A DNA stretch of 64,000 nt from Chlorella sorokiniana (Eukaryota; Chlorophyta; Trebouxiophyceae; Chlorellales; Chlorellaceae). Where the stretch lies: NCBI GenBank assembly GCA_025917655.1, contig CP084612.1, positions 1,736,001 to 1,800,000 of the forward strand, in the 5' to 3' direction. The notes beneath the pieces are model-generated. The model was not told the origin of the DNA. It made no database searches and was given only the letters and a program-made list of their open reading frames with translations. Below, piece after piece: positions 1-11,136 of this stretch; positions within the stretch are counted from its first letter, which is position 1; each line of letters begins with the position of its first letter. Made by a program: the position numbers and the translations under genes.

Positions 1-114
1 GGTGGAAGCACTCTGGCAGGTACACGTCGGGCTGCCAGTCCTGCTTGGGCAACGGGTCGGGCGCCCAGCAGCAGCCCAGGGCCTCGCACGTGGGCCCCTC
101 CACGCCGCGCTCGC
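1..114 (-). CDS. Partial exon with trefoil (P-type)-like motif
   Basis: On the minus strand a splice acceptor (CTGTGCAG) is followed at about position 114 by an open reading frame that runs off the left edge. It contains CEALGCCWAP and, about 20 residues later, ECFH. Paired Cys-Cys-Trp followed by Cys-Phe is the core of the trefoil or P-type domain, a disulfide-rich module found in secreted proteins and in some family 31 glycosidases. Only about 38 residues are visible, so the parent protein cannot be named. The upstream exon could not be located with confidence. The domain match rests on spacing and the CCW/CF residues only. Confidence 0.4.
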
Positions 115-299
115 CTGCACAGGCACCGGCGGGCAAGCCCAGGCTCGCTGTCGCAGTCCATCGCAACCGCTGATGCACCTCTGCTGCTCAGCCCCTGCTG
201 GACGTGCGGCGGCGGCTGCCAGCGGCAGGCCCAGCCGTGCAGTGCGGTTTGCTGTGTGCTGCCGTTGGTCGGTGCATTCACGAACAGTATGATCATGGT

Positions 300-826
300 C
301 CCGCCTTGGGGCAGGCCACGAGTACACCGCCGTGAGGGCCAGGTAAATGTTGCCCACATGTCGCAACACATCTCACCGCACGTCACGCGGGGTCCGGTGG
401 CGCTGCACAGATCAGTTGTTTGGCTGGATGCTAAATACAGGTAGCCCACAGCTACCAGCGCCCGTAGCAGGCTTCCCCGCATGGTGAGCTGTGTGAAAAC
501 CCTCCCCAGCCAAATGGGCGCGCCTCCCGCGCTTTTCCCCGTTCAGGGCCGCAACACAAAGCGATCAGAGACGTCCTTCGGTATTGCTACCTGGTTGACA
601 GGGGTGTGCAGTGCAGCTGCAACTTCTCATGAAATGGGGTATGGGGAACCCTTCAATTGCACGTAACAAATGCGTTCAACCGGCGCCGTCCAGCCAGAGG
701 GGGTCGCTGAACCTTGCCAACCTGGCGCCGTCAAAGATAGCTGGTTGCGTGGCTTCATGTCTGTAGTGAGGCCTTAAATCCAAGTGCTCAGCTCAGAAAA
801 GATGCAGAAACCTTGAAGGCGCTGCT
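300..826. other. Non-coding stretch between two minus-strand genes
   Basis: No reading frame here has a recognisable domain. It holds the 3' end of the IF-3 gene and probably intron or 5' sequence of the trefoil-like gene. It is less GC-rich than its flanks around 480-780. I see no repeat or RNA gene. Confidence 0.5.
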
Positions 827-2827
827 TTAGCGCGCTGCTGGCTGCCGTGCTGGCTGCTGCTCCTGCTGCGCTTTTGCGGCGGTTGCTGCCTTGGCAGCAG
901 CCGCGGGTTCCAGCGGCGCCAGCACCACAGCCCACTGGTTCCTCTGGGGCCGCTGCAGGTGGGACTCGTCCCTCACTTTGCCCAAGTCTGCAATGTGGAG
1001 TTGGCACCACCTTCTCAGCATCAGCACGGCACGGGTACCAGGCGCGGCTCGCTCCCCACGGCGCAGCCCAAGCCGCCAGCACAGCAAAACCGCGACACAG
1101 CGCGGTAAGGGAGGCCCAGCTGCGCTGCATGGTGGCCGTGCGGCCCCGTGGTCCCGCACCTGCCAGCTGACCGATGAGGTACAGAGCCACCTCTCGCCCC
1201 AACGCGATCTGCGGGCCCCCTTGAACGTAACCACCAGCCGCAGCAGGCTGCCCTCCTCCAGGAAGCGACGGGCCTGCAGCAGGGCAGGAGATGCAGGTGG
1301 GAGGAGCCGGCAGGAGCAGTTGCAGCGCTGGCAAGGAAGTTGGACCTTGCTGGGGCAGAACAGCGATCCTTTCCCTCTGCCTCGCCGGACAAGCTGCCTC
1401 GTGCGCGCGATGGTGCTGCAACATTAAGCCCACAGCATCAGGCGCTCAGCACACGCCCCAGGATCACGCCAGGCAGCACTTGGCGGCTGCTCTGCAGCTG
1501 CCCACAGCCGCACTGACCCGCCCGCCAATGCCGTTGTCCCCAGCCTCCCCATCCAGGTCAACATGAGCCCCTCCCTCCTACGCCCACCTGCGCCATCTTC
1601 ACCCCGAGGTCGTGCTCCGCGATCTGGCAGCCGATGCGCACCTCCCGCGCCTGCCCCGCGCGCTGCGCCGCCAGCCGCTGCTTCAGCGCCGCCTTCTCTC
1701 GCTGCTGCGCTCGTACAGCACCTGCAGGCGCAGGCAGGGAGCGGCACCAACCAGCCCAGCAAGCGGTTACGGACGCCGGCCGAGGTGTGGCAAGCCGGAG
1801 ACCCGGGCCGCCGGTGCGTCACGCTCCTCCGACGCACAGCTGCGCGGTCGGCAGGCCGCTGCCATGCACAGCCGTCGGTGCGGCTCCCCGCCATCTGGCA
1901 CAGCCCGCTGGGCGGCCGGCCCACCTTGCTCCACTCCACGAGGCGAGCCACGGGGGGCTCCGCCTTGGGGCTCACCATGACGAGGTCGAGGCCCTGCTGC
2001 TTGGCCAGCCTGCAGGCGAGCACGTGTCCAGCGTTTCGTTTCGTCATCTCTTGATCACGGTCTTATTTGCTGTTGCTCGCTTCTGTGCTTTGTCCGTGTG
2101 TGGCGGCAGCACCGCAGCCAGGACAGCTCAGCACACAGAGCTGCGACGCACAAGCGGGCAGCGCCCCACGGGCGGGCAGGCGGCAGCCCCACCTGAGCGC
2201 CTCCTTGGTGGGTAGCACCTCTGGCTGCCGGGCGTGGTCCGCAGGGAACAGCACCCGCACCTGACAGGCAGCAGGCGACAGGGCAGCAGCGTTGAGAACT
2301 GGCAGGTGTGTGGGCAGGGTAGTGGGAGGCTGGCCAGGAGCGTCGGCACACGCCGCGATGTGGTAGCATGCAACATGGCCTGCCGTACTGAAGCAGCAGC
2401 AGCACAGCGAGCGTCCCTGCAGTGCTTGCCTGCGGCGCTCTGATCTGCTCATTGCGGGCGGGCAGGTTCCGGTCCGGCATGCCGGTCTTCGGCTTGGGCC
2501 TGTAGCCAGACCGCAGCGCATATCCGCGCAGCTGCAAGTGGTGCCACGCAAGCGCTGCTGCACAACCAGTCGCCCTTGCCAGCCCGGCTGGCAGCTGCAG
2601 CGCGTGCTGGTCATGGTGTGCCGCTGCCGCTGCATGGGCGGCGCAGACGTGGTGCAGGCTGCGTGCGTCGGCCCCTGGCAGCAAGCCGCTGGCTGGCACC
2701 TGCTGCGCATCTGAACCCCTGCCCCCGCCTGCTGTAGCTGCGCCTCTGCAAGCGTGGGCCGTAGTGCTGCCAGGCAGCGCTGTCCCTGCTGCCGCGCCGC
2801 GCGCACCAGGCTGCTGCCAACCGCCAT
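827..2827 (-). CDS. Organellar translation initiation factor IF-3
   Basis: Bacterial-type IF-3, which binds the small ribosomal subunit and helps select the start codon. An organelle role is inferred. The N-terminus (MAVGSSLVRAARQQGQR) looks like a transit peptide. Family signatures appear in order over several exons: ARNEQIRAP; PEVLPTKEALR; KQQGLDLVMVSPKAEPPVAR followed by LVEWSK; an REVRIGCQIAEHDLGVK segment; RRFLEEGSLLRLVVTFKG; LGREVALYLIGQLAG; and finally LGKVRDES with an Ala/Gln-rich tail. Between VTFKG and LGREV the frame changes by one base at a run of five G (1216-1220, minus strand); six G would keep it open. The start at 2827 lies only 16 nt after the COX23 stop on the same strand. 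A downstream start in a later exon is possible. Plastid versus mitochondrial targeting cannot be decided from sequence. Confidence 0.85.
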
Positions 2828-2843
2828 GGCTGCTGTGTTCCTG

Positions 2844-3402
2844 CTACCCAAAGAAGCCCTTGCGTTTGGCTATGCGTGCCTCGCGGTCGGCTTCAAACTG
2901 CAGCGCAGCACAAGACAAGCTGCTGTGGGCCCACTGAGGCGGAAGATGGCGGATGTGCATACTTGGATGCCTGGATGGGTGGGGGTGAGTTGAGGGGGGC
3001 CCTACAGCGGAGCGGTGCTTCGTGGCCCCCATGGGCGAGGCAGGTTGCGCACACACCTGATCCTTCTTGCACTTCTTGTACGCGTCAAACGCCTCCTGGC
3101 ACTTGGACTTGTCGTACTGGTTCTTGTCTAGGCCTGCATTGCGCGCAAGTAGCAGTGCCGACAGCAGAGCGCGGAAGTGAGCACCTCGGCTGCAAAACAG
3201 TCAGCTTGCTGGGCTACGCGGCGTTTGATTGCTGGCTCTGATATACGTGATACAAGAACAGCGATTGTGCCAATGCAAGCGGCCCAAGCACAAGGGTTCA
3301 ATAAGCGAGGGAAGCGATAGGCTCACACTTCAGCGAGTGCTGGTATGCCTCGTGACAGGGAGTGTCTGCTATCCGCCTTGTGGTTCCTGCTTGCTGAGAC
3401 AT
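2844..3402 (-). CDS. COX23: COX23-like twin Cx9C mitochondrial protein
   Basis: Three exons (3402-3327, 3133-3057, 2897-2844) with GT-AG introns give a 68-residue protein, in range for the family. The first Cx9C is CHEAYQHSLKC and the second is CQEAFDAYKKC, with LDKNQYDKSK between them. This is the twin-Cx9C (CHCH) layout of COX23/CHCHD7, an intermembrane-space factor imported by the Mia40 route and needed for cytochrome c oxidase assembly. The tail is Arg/Lys-rich and ends KRKGFFG. The start codon at 3402 is the only ATG placed sensibly before the first Cys. The frame is intact across all junctions. COX19-type relatives share the fold, but the DKNxYDKSKC linker favours COX23. Confidence 0.85.
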
Positions 3403-3849
3403 GCCCAAAGGGCCCTGTGCCCAAGTTCCCTTGTGTATCCAGCGAGCACGGCGGCGATGCAGGCTTAGCAGATTTATTTACCTTCTGGAGATACAGATTT
3501 GCATTTAATCAAGCCCGAAGGGAGGATGCTGGGTAGTGCTGGCGCCACGCGTGCGGCCGCCATCAGCGTTGGGCTGCCCTTCATGCCTCTCTCTAGGCAG
3601 CTTGCATTGTCTGTTTTGCACGCAAACCACTTTGGGGAGCTGCTATAACGCCTGAAGTATTCTATTCTGGACAAAGCTTGCGGCACAGTGGCCCCGGCAG
3701 CAGCGAGGCAGCTGCCTAGGGCGGGACGTGGGTGCGACCAAAGGGAGTGCCCCTGCCCTGCTGTGACACATTTCCTGCCGCCTTTGCGCGCGATCGCACT
3801 TTTCTCAATCACTCTCGGCGCTTCTTACGCGATACACGCCCGCTCCGCC
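3403..3849. promoter_or_regulatory. Divergent intergenic region, COX23 / serine protease
   Basis: About 450 bp separate two start codons that point away from each other, so both promoters must lie here. The centre is noticeably more AT-rich than the flanking genes. I could not identify a specific TATA or motif with confidence. Confidence 0.45.
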
Positions 3850-5928
3850 ATGCCCTGGGGGCGCTCACCCTTGCCGCTGGCAGCGGCGCTGCTCCTGTCG
3901 GCGGTTTTGCTGGCCGGCGCGGCTCCAGCACGTGATGTCATAGCCCCACGCATTGTTGGCGGAAGCGCTGTGTCGGGCAACCGCTACCCTTACTCTTGCT
4001 CGCTGCGGACGAGCGCCGGTCAGCACTTTTGCGGCGGCGCGTTGATTGCGCCGCGTGTGGTGCTCACCGGTGAGCGCCCCTCACAAGTGGCTGCTGCCTG
4101 TGAAGCGGCCCCCAGCAGGGCATCAACCTTGTGCACTGCTGTGCGGCCAGGCTTGCTGGTTCGCCGAGCTGCGCACTTTGGTGTTCTTGCTTAGCAACCC
4201 TGCCCCGGCCGGCCCCCTTCCCATGCAGCGGCTCACTGCGTCCAGCCGTCAGCCAACCGCTTCCCCACAGTGCACGTCGGTCGCAGCTATCTGAGCACAG
4301 CAGAGAGCGGCTACGACGTGCGCCGCACCGTCACCACCGCCATCCACGCCAGCTACAACGCCGACACTTCCGCCGCCGACCTCGCCCTGCTGCTGCTCGA
4401 CTCACCCGCCACCAAGGCGCCGGTGGCCCTGGCGGCGGCGCTGCCCACCAACAACACGCCTGTGACTGTGATGGGCTTTGGCACGACCAGCGAGGGCAGC
4501 CCCTACCTGTCGGGTGCGGTGTCCGGGGCAGCGCCAGGTGTCTCAGCGTCTGCTCCAGCCCTGAGCGCCGTCCGCACCTTCTGCCCAGCTCCCAGCTGAG
4601 CCGCTTGACCACACTTTGCCTGCTCCCTCCCTGCCGCAGACACGCTTCAGCACGTCAGCATCCCCTTCCTCGATGCCAACACTTGTTCAGCCATCTACAC
4701 GGCGGGTCAGATGAAGAGCGGCATGGTCTGCGCCGGTGCTCTGGACGGCGGCAAGGACAGGTCGGCTGCGCTGCCATGCACCCTTGGCCCGTCTCTTCCT
4801 GTGATGGGGGCCTAGCAAACACCAAATATCGCGCTCACCGTGGCCCCCTCACCCCACACGCCTGTGCTGCAGCTGCCAGGGCGACAGCGGTGGTCCCCTG
4901 GTGCTGCCCTCTGCCGGAGGCAACCCAGCGCTCGACGCCCAAATCGCATCACCAGCTGGGGCTACGGCTGCGCAAGGGCGGGGCTGCCCGGCGTATACAT
5001 GAGCATCCCCTTCTTCCGCGGATGGATCGACGGCTATCTGCAGAGCTGGGGTGCTGCACCGCCTCCCGCCCGCTCCCCGCCGCCCCCTCCCCCACCCGCT
5101 CCCCGCCGCCACCCGTGCGCTCGCCGCCACCACCTCCGCCCACCCGCTCTCCCCCGCCCCCTCCCCACGGCCGTCCCCCCGCCCCCACGGCCCTCTCCGC
5201 CGCCCCCACGGCCCTCTCCGCCGCCCCCGCCCCCAAAGCTCGTTCCCAGCCCGCCGCCGCCAGTGGCTCAGACCTACACGGACCCCTGTGCTTGCGCTGA
5301 GGATGGCGTGTCGGCGGGCATCGCCACCGGGCGCCGAGGGTGCCGGCAGCATGGCCGGCCCGTCGATCGCACCTGGCACTGCATGGTAAGAAGGGTCTGG
5401 GGTGCCCCAGCTCCTGTCGGCCATATGATATCCACTCAGCAGCACTCCTTTTGTCTTCAACCCAACCCCTCCCACCCCCTCTCCCCATGAGCAGACCGTG
5501 GGCGGGCTGCAATGTCCCACCGCGCTGCCCTCGGGAGCCTTCCCCGGCGCCGCCTACCTGCTGTGTGGCCGTGACGCCCGGCCACGCGCAGCCCGCCGCC
5601 CCCCGCCGTGCCCAGCCCGCCGCCTCCAGTGGTTGTGGTGCCGCCCGTCGTGCTGACAGAGGGGCCTGGGAGGTCAGCAACGGCTCCCAGCGAGACGAAA
5701 CACAGCCAGACAGCGGCAGCGCGCCGCCGCGGCCTGCAGGTGCGCGGCCGACGGCGTCAGCGGCGGTGTGGCCACCGGCAGGCGGGGCTGCGCCATGCAC
5801 GGCTTCCCCTCCAACCGCATCTTCCACTGCTACATCCTCGACCCAGCGCTGTGCGACGCCCGGGCGTGACCTACAGCGAGAGCTTCCAGGGAGCTGCCTG
5901 GAAGCAGTGCCGCAGCAACAGCGACTAG
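3850..5928 (+). CDS. Secreted trypsin-like serine protease with Pro-rich linker and two Cys-rich domains
   Basis: Begins with a signal peptide (MPWGRSPLPLAAALLLSAVLL), then RIVGGSAV, the activation site of S1 proteases. The catalytic His is in AAHC, rebuilt across the 4070-4228 intron. The Asp is in ADLALLLLD and the Ser in CQGDSGGPLV, also spliced. ITSWGYGC and GVYMSI complete the protease fold. A (P)n/SPPPP linker follows, typical of algal wall or extracellular proteins. Two related Cys-rich domains close the protein. Each carries DGVS(A/G)G, ATGRRGC and HC, and the first is split by an intron near 5395. Conserved frame is broken by one base near 4946 (before ITSWG) and near 5865, so the exact C-terminus (stop 5926-5928) is inferred. 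Probably an extracellular endopeptidase; substrate unknown. Confidence 0.85.
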
Positions 5929-6172
5929 GGCCGAGGTTGACGGGGGCGTGGTGGTGCCGGCCTCTTCCGCGCCTGGCTTGACGGTTGACGGCGATGCCAA
6001 CAAGAAGTCGTTGCACGAAAAATCGTTGTAAGCAGAAGGAACAGACAAGCGAAAGAAAAAGTTAGCAAAAGAGGTGGGGGGACTCCCGACGGGTCAGCAG
6101 GGTGAGCACAAGCGCAGCGCACAGGGGGAGAGGGAAGCAAGCCAGGAAGGGCGCAGGTGCCGAGCCGGCAGC

Positions 6173-6823
6173 TCACTGGCCGCCGTCCGCGGCGCCCTCG
6201 GCTGCAAAGCCATACTGCGCAGCCCACGGCTGCACCGTTGCCCAGCGCCGCATCTGGTTCAGCTGCACCAGCTCGTTGCTGAAGTGGCAGGCAAAGAGGA
6301 GGTGGTTGCGGGGCTGGATGGCCCACGCGAAGCGCATGAAGAGCGCGAGTAGACGCACATGGCGGCGGTCATGTTGCGGCTGATCGCCTCCGGCGGCTTT
6401 GTCATTGTGTCGGTGAGGCCCTGCGGGAGGATAGCGGCGAATTGGTGGGGTGGGTTTTGAGGTGCGAGGAGCAGGGTGTCCATTCTGACTGCTGGCCACC
6501 GCGGCAACGGGAACCAGAGCCGCGGCGAGGCACGGCACCCCTCAGCACGCGTCTGGCTGTCAAGGCCCTCACCGCAATCACAAAGCCCCAGTTTGCCAGT
6601 GGTCCATAGAAGTGCACCGTCTGCAGTGGGAAAGGGGTGAGTTCAGGGGAGGGCGACTGGGCTGGCGGGGCGGTGGCAGCAGGAGCGGCGGGTCGGGGAA
6701 CGACGGCGCCATGGGGGCGTGTATGCATACGTGATCGCTCGCTATCACCTTTGGCCCTGTGGGAGAGTTCACCCAAGCGGCAAACCTAGAGGCCAGGGTG
6801 GTGCTCTGCTTGGCGGCCGCCAT
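6173..6823 (-). CDS. MPC1: Mitochondrial pyruvate carrier subunit 1
   Basis: Small inner-membrane protein that, with MPC2, imports pyruvate into the matrix. Three exons are visible: about 6823-6749 (ends SPTGPK), about 6620-6573 ([16 protein letters not shown]) and 6420-6173. The last exon holds [31 protein letters not shown] and [12 protein letters not shown], all diagnostic of MPC1. One base appears to be missing near 6345, between CVYS and LFMRF, where the family is continuous. The C-terminal tail after RRW is about 20 residues, Ala/Gly-rich. The gene is divergent from the 2H-like gene and convergent with the protease. Confidence 0.88.
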
Positions 6824-7127
6824 GGCTGCTGGCTACGTGCTAAATGATAGGGCGGGAGGGTTGTGCCGCCATGAGCGACGTACAGGGCGAAACCTGCGCG
6901 GGAGGCCTCACATCGCAGCAGGCTCCTCACAACGCAGCACGCAGACGAACAGCGTTTGAAGCCCCCGGCCCCATCAAGTGCAGATCCAACGTGAACCAAC
7001 ATGCCAACACCCAGTAAATCATGAATGGCGCGTGAACAACCGCGCTTGCGCTTCAGTATGCAGGCGCTGAAAAGGAGCCGCAGTGTGACGGCACCGCTGC
7101 TCTCTCCGAAAGTTTACAAGCGTAGAG
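6824..7127. promoter_or_regulatory. Divergent intergenic region, MPC1 / 2H-like gene
   Basis: About 300 bp between two outward-facing starts. It must carry both promoters. No clear core element or repeat was recognised. Confidence 0.4.
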
Positions 7128-9720
7128 ATGGTCGATCGCGACAAGGAGTGCTATGCTGGGCGCTCGTTCTGCTCGGGATTGGGCTGGGTAAGCGCTGCAA
7201 GGGCTCGTCGTTGACGCCGTTCCTGCCCGCTCCTGTCACGCCATCACTTTGGGCTTCTATGTCTTTCATGAAGATGCAGTGAATGGTTGACACGTTTTCG
7301 TCACGTGGTCCCATTGCAGTGGGATTCCTGCAGTTGAGTTCCTTTGAGGGCCGCCTGCATATGGACCTGCACCGGCGCCGCCTCAGCGATGCCGACGGCG
7401 GCAGCAGCAGCAGCAGCAGCAGCGGAGAGGCGGGCAGCCTTTTGGGTAGCGAGGCGCAAGGCCCCGTACGCCATCGCAGGCCTGCGTGGCACAGCTTGAG
7501 GCCAGCGGGGTGCTGGCCGGCGCAGACGGGCTGCGCCTGTCGGCCAAGCAGCGGCAGCAGCGCGCGGAGGCGCGGCGGCCGCGCCGCTTCCGCTTCAAGT
7601 CGCATCAGGAGCTGGATCGAGAGGCGGCGGAGGACAGGGCGGCCAGCGTGGCAGCCGAGGCCCTGGAGGCGCAGCAGGCACGGCGGCAGCTGTATGACGG
7701 CATGGAGCAAGCGCTGCAGGAGACAGGCCTTGCGCTGGGTGCGCCGCAGCGACCTGGCCGCCCTCGCTGCTCCCGCCCAACTCCCGCCAGCTGCGCGACT
7801 GAGCGGGCAGTGGTCCTGCTGCCAAGGCCGTTCCCCTCGTTACTACTCAAATTTCAACTGCCGCAGAGGGGTTGGCCGCCTGCCCTGCTCCGGCGTGCAG
7901 CGAGCCTGATGCCGCGCTTTCCCTCCTTCCTCTGCAGCCTCGAGCACCACCCAGGGCATGGCCTTGGGGGACATGTTCAAAGTGGAGGACGGCAAGCTGC
8001 AGCCGGTGGTGCAGGCGAGCGCTGCTGCGGCGCCGGGCGCGAGCGGTGGCTTGCGCTGCGCCCAGCCCAGCCGGACGGCTCGTGCCGCCCTAACTCATGG
8101 CGAGACAGTGTGGTGTGCCGTGGTGCTGTGCAGGTGCTGAGCATCGCGGTGCGGGCCATTGTGATGCCGCTGCTGGACCAGCCAGCAGCGCTGTGAGTAA
8201 CGAAGGGGGGGTGGAGGGTGTATGTGGTGTGTGGGTGTGTGGGTGTGGGTGGGGGGATCGCGGGGTTTTGGGGGGCAGACCTCTCGTTGTGAGATCTGCC
8301 GCCTGGACGCCCCCACCAAAGTAACACACCTCTCTTGATACACACTCACGAGCCCCTCGCTCGTGGCTGGCCTTGCAGGCGCCTGGCTGGCGCGGTCGAC
8401 CGGCACCTGGAGCCGCTGCTGCCGCCAGCCGGCATCTGGAAGCAGCACCACCGCCTGTACCACTCCACCATCTATCACGCATCCACGCACACGGTGAGGG
8501 GCGGTGCCGGGCGGTACCGTCGGCATGCAGGCGACCGAGCAGCCACGGTACCGCTCGATGCTTGCCCTGTTTCCACACCCACACCGCAGCATCCTGCCGC
8601 GCTATCCTGCTGCTCTGGCTCCTGTCTTGCTGGCGTGTGGGCCTTCCACCGCTTCCACCCACCACTGATCCCCAAAGCCTGGGTACTGCCATGTGTCGCC
8701 ACCGCCGCCTGCCTTGGAGCATCATTTTTCACCGCACCCAAACCATACATCACAAATTTTGCTGCTGTGTCTCCCGTGTGCAGGATCCGGTGTATGCGGC
8801 GCCGAGGGATGTGGACATGGAGGAGTACCAGATCAAAGATGTGGGCGAGCGCGCCTGCCCCCTCCACTTGACTCTGGAGCGCGTGGCGGCCACCCCCGGC
8901 GGCACCGTCGTTGCGTGCTGGCAGGCGCGCGTGCTGGACGGCTGCAATTGGCCCTGTCGGCCGACGCTTTTGGGGAGGGGGGATGCAGGAAGCTGGCAGG
9001 GAGGTGGACTGCAATGGCTGCACTTTTGCCTGTTGTTAGGCCGCTCATGAGAATGGCTCCGCAACTGCTGGTCCGTTCCCACATGCGCCGCCCCCTGCAG
9101 ATCGCAAACGGCACCGACGTATCGCAGCTGCGGGCGTGGCTCCGGGAGGCTCTGCCCCAAGCCAGCCGGCGGCAGGTGGTGACGGACCAAGCCATCCTAC
9201 ACACCACGCTGGCCCGCATCGTGGCGCCGCCGACGGCGGCGGCGGGCGGCGGCGAGGGCGCGGCGCTGGAGGCGGGGCGCGTGCTGCAGGCTGCCGTCGA
9301 CAAGATGACGGCAGAGCTGTGCGGGCTGCGCACCACGATAGACAAGCTGTGGTGAGGGCCCGCGCCGCACCCCGCGATGCTGGGCGCTGCTGCTGGCGCT
9401 GACAGCCGTGGGGCAAGAAGTCTGCTGCCGCAGGGGAGCCGCGTGGCCTCCAGCGTCGCTGCTCGCAGGGCAGGACCCTGCTGCTGCCTGCGGCAAACCC
9501 GTGGTCAGGCCGGCGGCCCCCTTCCCCTGATCCCCTGCCCACCTTCTGTCATCGAAATTGGGTGTTGGTGCCTCTCCCCCAAACCCCGCACCCACATCCA
9601 CACTCACCCCCACCCCCACATGCACACAACAGGTTTGTGGAGGAGTATGAGAAGCTGGCCCTGGCCCTGCGCGGCTCCTACCGCGAGCGCGCCATCCCGC
9701 TGGAGTGCCAGCCGCCCTGA
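7128..9720 (+). CDS. Unrecognised protein with two HxTL motifs (2H-phosphoesterase-like)
   Basis: Exon 1 starts MVDRDKECYAGRSFCSG. Later exons hold a Ser-rich run near 7400, a charged helical stretch (LSAKQRQQRAEARRPRRF), MALGDMFKVEDGKLQPVV, then GIWKQHHRLYHSTIYHAS. The C-terminal half has LHLTLERV and, about 100 residues on, LHTTLARIV. Paired H-x-[ST]-hydrophobic motifs at roughly this spacing are the hallmark of the 2H phosphoesterase fold, which acts on cyclic phosphates or RNA ends. The last exons give LWFVEEYEKLALALRG and end ECQPP at 9718-9720, with an intron between W and F. A one-base frame change near 7479 is likely. I recognise similarity in style to an uncharacterised plant protein but cannot name it; the enzymatic role is an inference. 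Confidence 0.6.
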
Positions 9721-9950
9721 TGTAAACCCCAGACAGCCTGCCAGTGGCGCTGCCCGCCGCCCCCACCCCTGCAGCCTCACTGCCTGCTGTCGCTTGCTCC
9801 GGTAGCCGGCGCATCATTTAACTTTAGGCATTCACTGATGCAAAGGAACACAGCTATTGGCACGACAGCCTGCATGGGCAACAGCAGAGGGAGCGGCGGG
9901 GAGAGATGACCGCCAGGCGGATGCGCGGCGAGGAAACAGACGACCGACGG

Positions 9951-10748
9951 TCAGTGCTTCTTCTTTTTCTTCTTGTGGAACTGGTTAGCTCCCGCCAGCG
10001 GGTTGTTTCGCTTGGCCTGGCCTGCAGACAGGAACAGGATGCTGGCGGCGATCACCATGTGCAGCCGCCAGCCTCAGGAGCCCAAAGCTGCCGACCCGGC
10101 CCACCAGGCGTGAGTGCGTCAGGCAGCCAGAGTTTGCATCAGTCCCCAGGCGACAGCACGCACCCTTTATTATGCCCTTGGTTGCCGCCAGCCGCTGCTT
10201 ACGCAGCTTCTTCAGCAGCTTGCCAGGGTTGCCGCTGGTGCCCCTGCAGGGCGTGGCACAGAGCGTGGCATGCAGCGTGTGACCAATGCCAGCAACGTAT
10301 GGCATTCCGCGAGTGACAGCCAAGGTGCCGGCAGGCACAACAGTACCACGGCTCACTCTGCTTGCCCATCCACCGCCATTGCTGCATCGCCGTGCTGGAC
10401 TACATCCATGCCGGCCGGGCCGCCGTCGTCGCCGCCGCCCTGACCGCCGTCCTTTTGCTCAAAGGGACGCGGCGCAGCTAACACTGCCTGCATCACCTCC
10501 TGCCTATTGTTCTCAGCCTCTGCCTGCCACGGAGCCTGCACCACACTCTCCCTGCAGGCGTGGCGAATCGGGACATAAAAGCCAAGGTCTTGTTTACCTT
10601 GCCAGCGCGCTATCGCCAGCCTAATCTGCAACTTGCTGAAGGCCGCAAGGCACCCCAAAACCATGCCCACTAGTGCCTGATCCTGTGGAAACTGCTGTAA
10701 CGGGCAGTGGCCAGCCTCAAGCCGCGACTGCCATGCATGTTTGTTCAT
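9951..10748 (-). CDS. Small lysine-rich basic protein, unrecognised
   Basis: Three pieces join in frame by GT-AG splicing. The first is an acidic, Gly/Asp-rich N-terminus that ends MAVDGQAE. A middle exon reads GTSGNPGKLLKKLRKQ then RLAATKGIIKG. The last exon reads QAKRNNPLAGANQF followed by HKKKKKKH and a stop at 9951. The product is strongly basic at its C-terminus and has no membrane segment. An acidic head with a Lys-rich tail is common in nucleolar or ribosome-assembly factors, but I do not recognise the family. The upstream limit (10748) is the longest open frame; the true start may be nearer 10500. Confidence 0.55.
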
Positions 10749-11136
10749 GGCTCACCGTCTGAGCGTGCGATACCGCCGCTTGCTTTTGGAGCGAAGTCCC
10801 TTTGCCATGCTAGTTGTCGTAGCTCTACTGAAGCAGCCGCCGCCACTTTGAGAAAGTGAAAAGGTGAGTGCAAAGGCTGGGGGTATTCACAGTTGCCTGT
10901 GAAAATAGTTGTCCGAAAGGGCATCGAATAGAGTTGACTTGCCCCCGCAAGGTGTCTGGGCGCCCCTGCTTTGGATGCTATGGACAAGGTGGAGACGTTT
11001 GGGCAAGCCCGTGGGATCTCTAGAAATGTTAAATTGTGCTGATTTGATCAGTTGGTTACACTCCTCTCCCCGACAGCATCAAATAGCCTCGGTTTGCCGT
11101 GTTGCGTCAGCTGTTGCCCTCCATTAGGCGCCTTCA
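10749..11136. promoter_or_regulatory. Divergent intergenic region
   Basis: About 390 bp between the start of the basic protein (-) and the signal peptidase (+), with AT-rich segments. No recognisable gene or repeat. Confidence 0.4.

Noticed and set aside
774-1433. Long open frame on the minus strand opposite other long frames
   Set aside because: Only one short stretch (LGREVALYL) matches IF-3; the rest is a GC-driven shadow of IF-3 exons and introns.
4131-5300. 389-codon plus-strand frame across the protease
   Set aside because: It ignores the splice sites that rebuild AAHC and GDSGG. It is a shadow frame, though its Pro-rich part may show where frame was lost.
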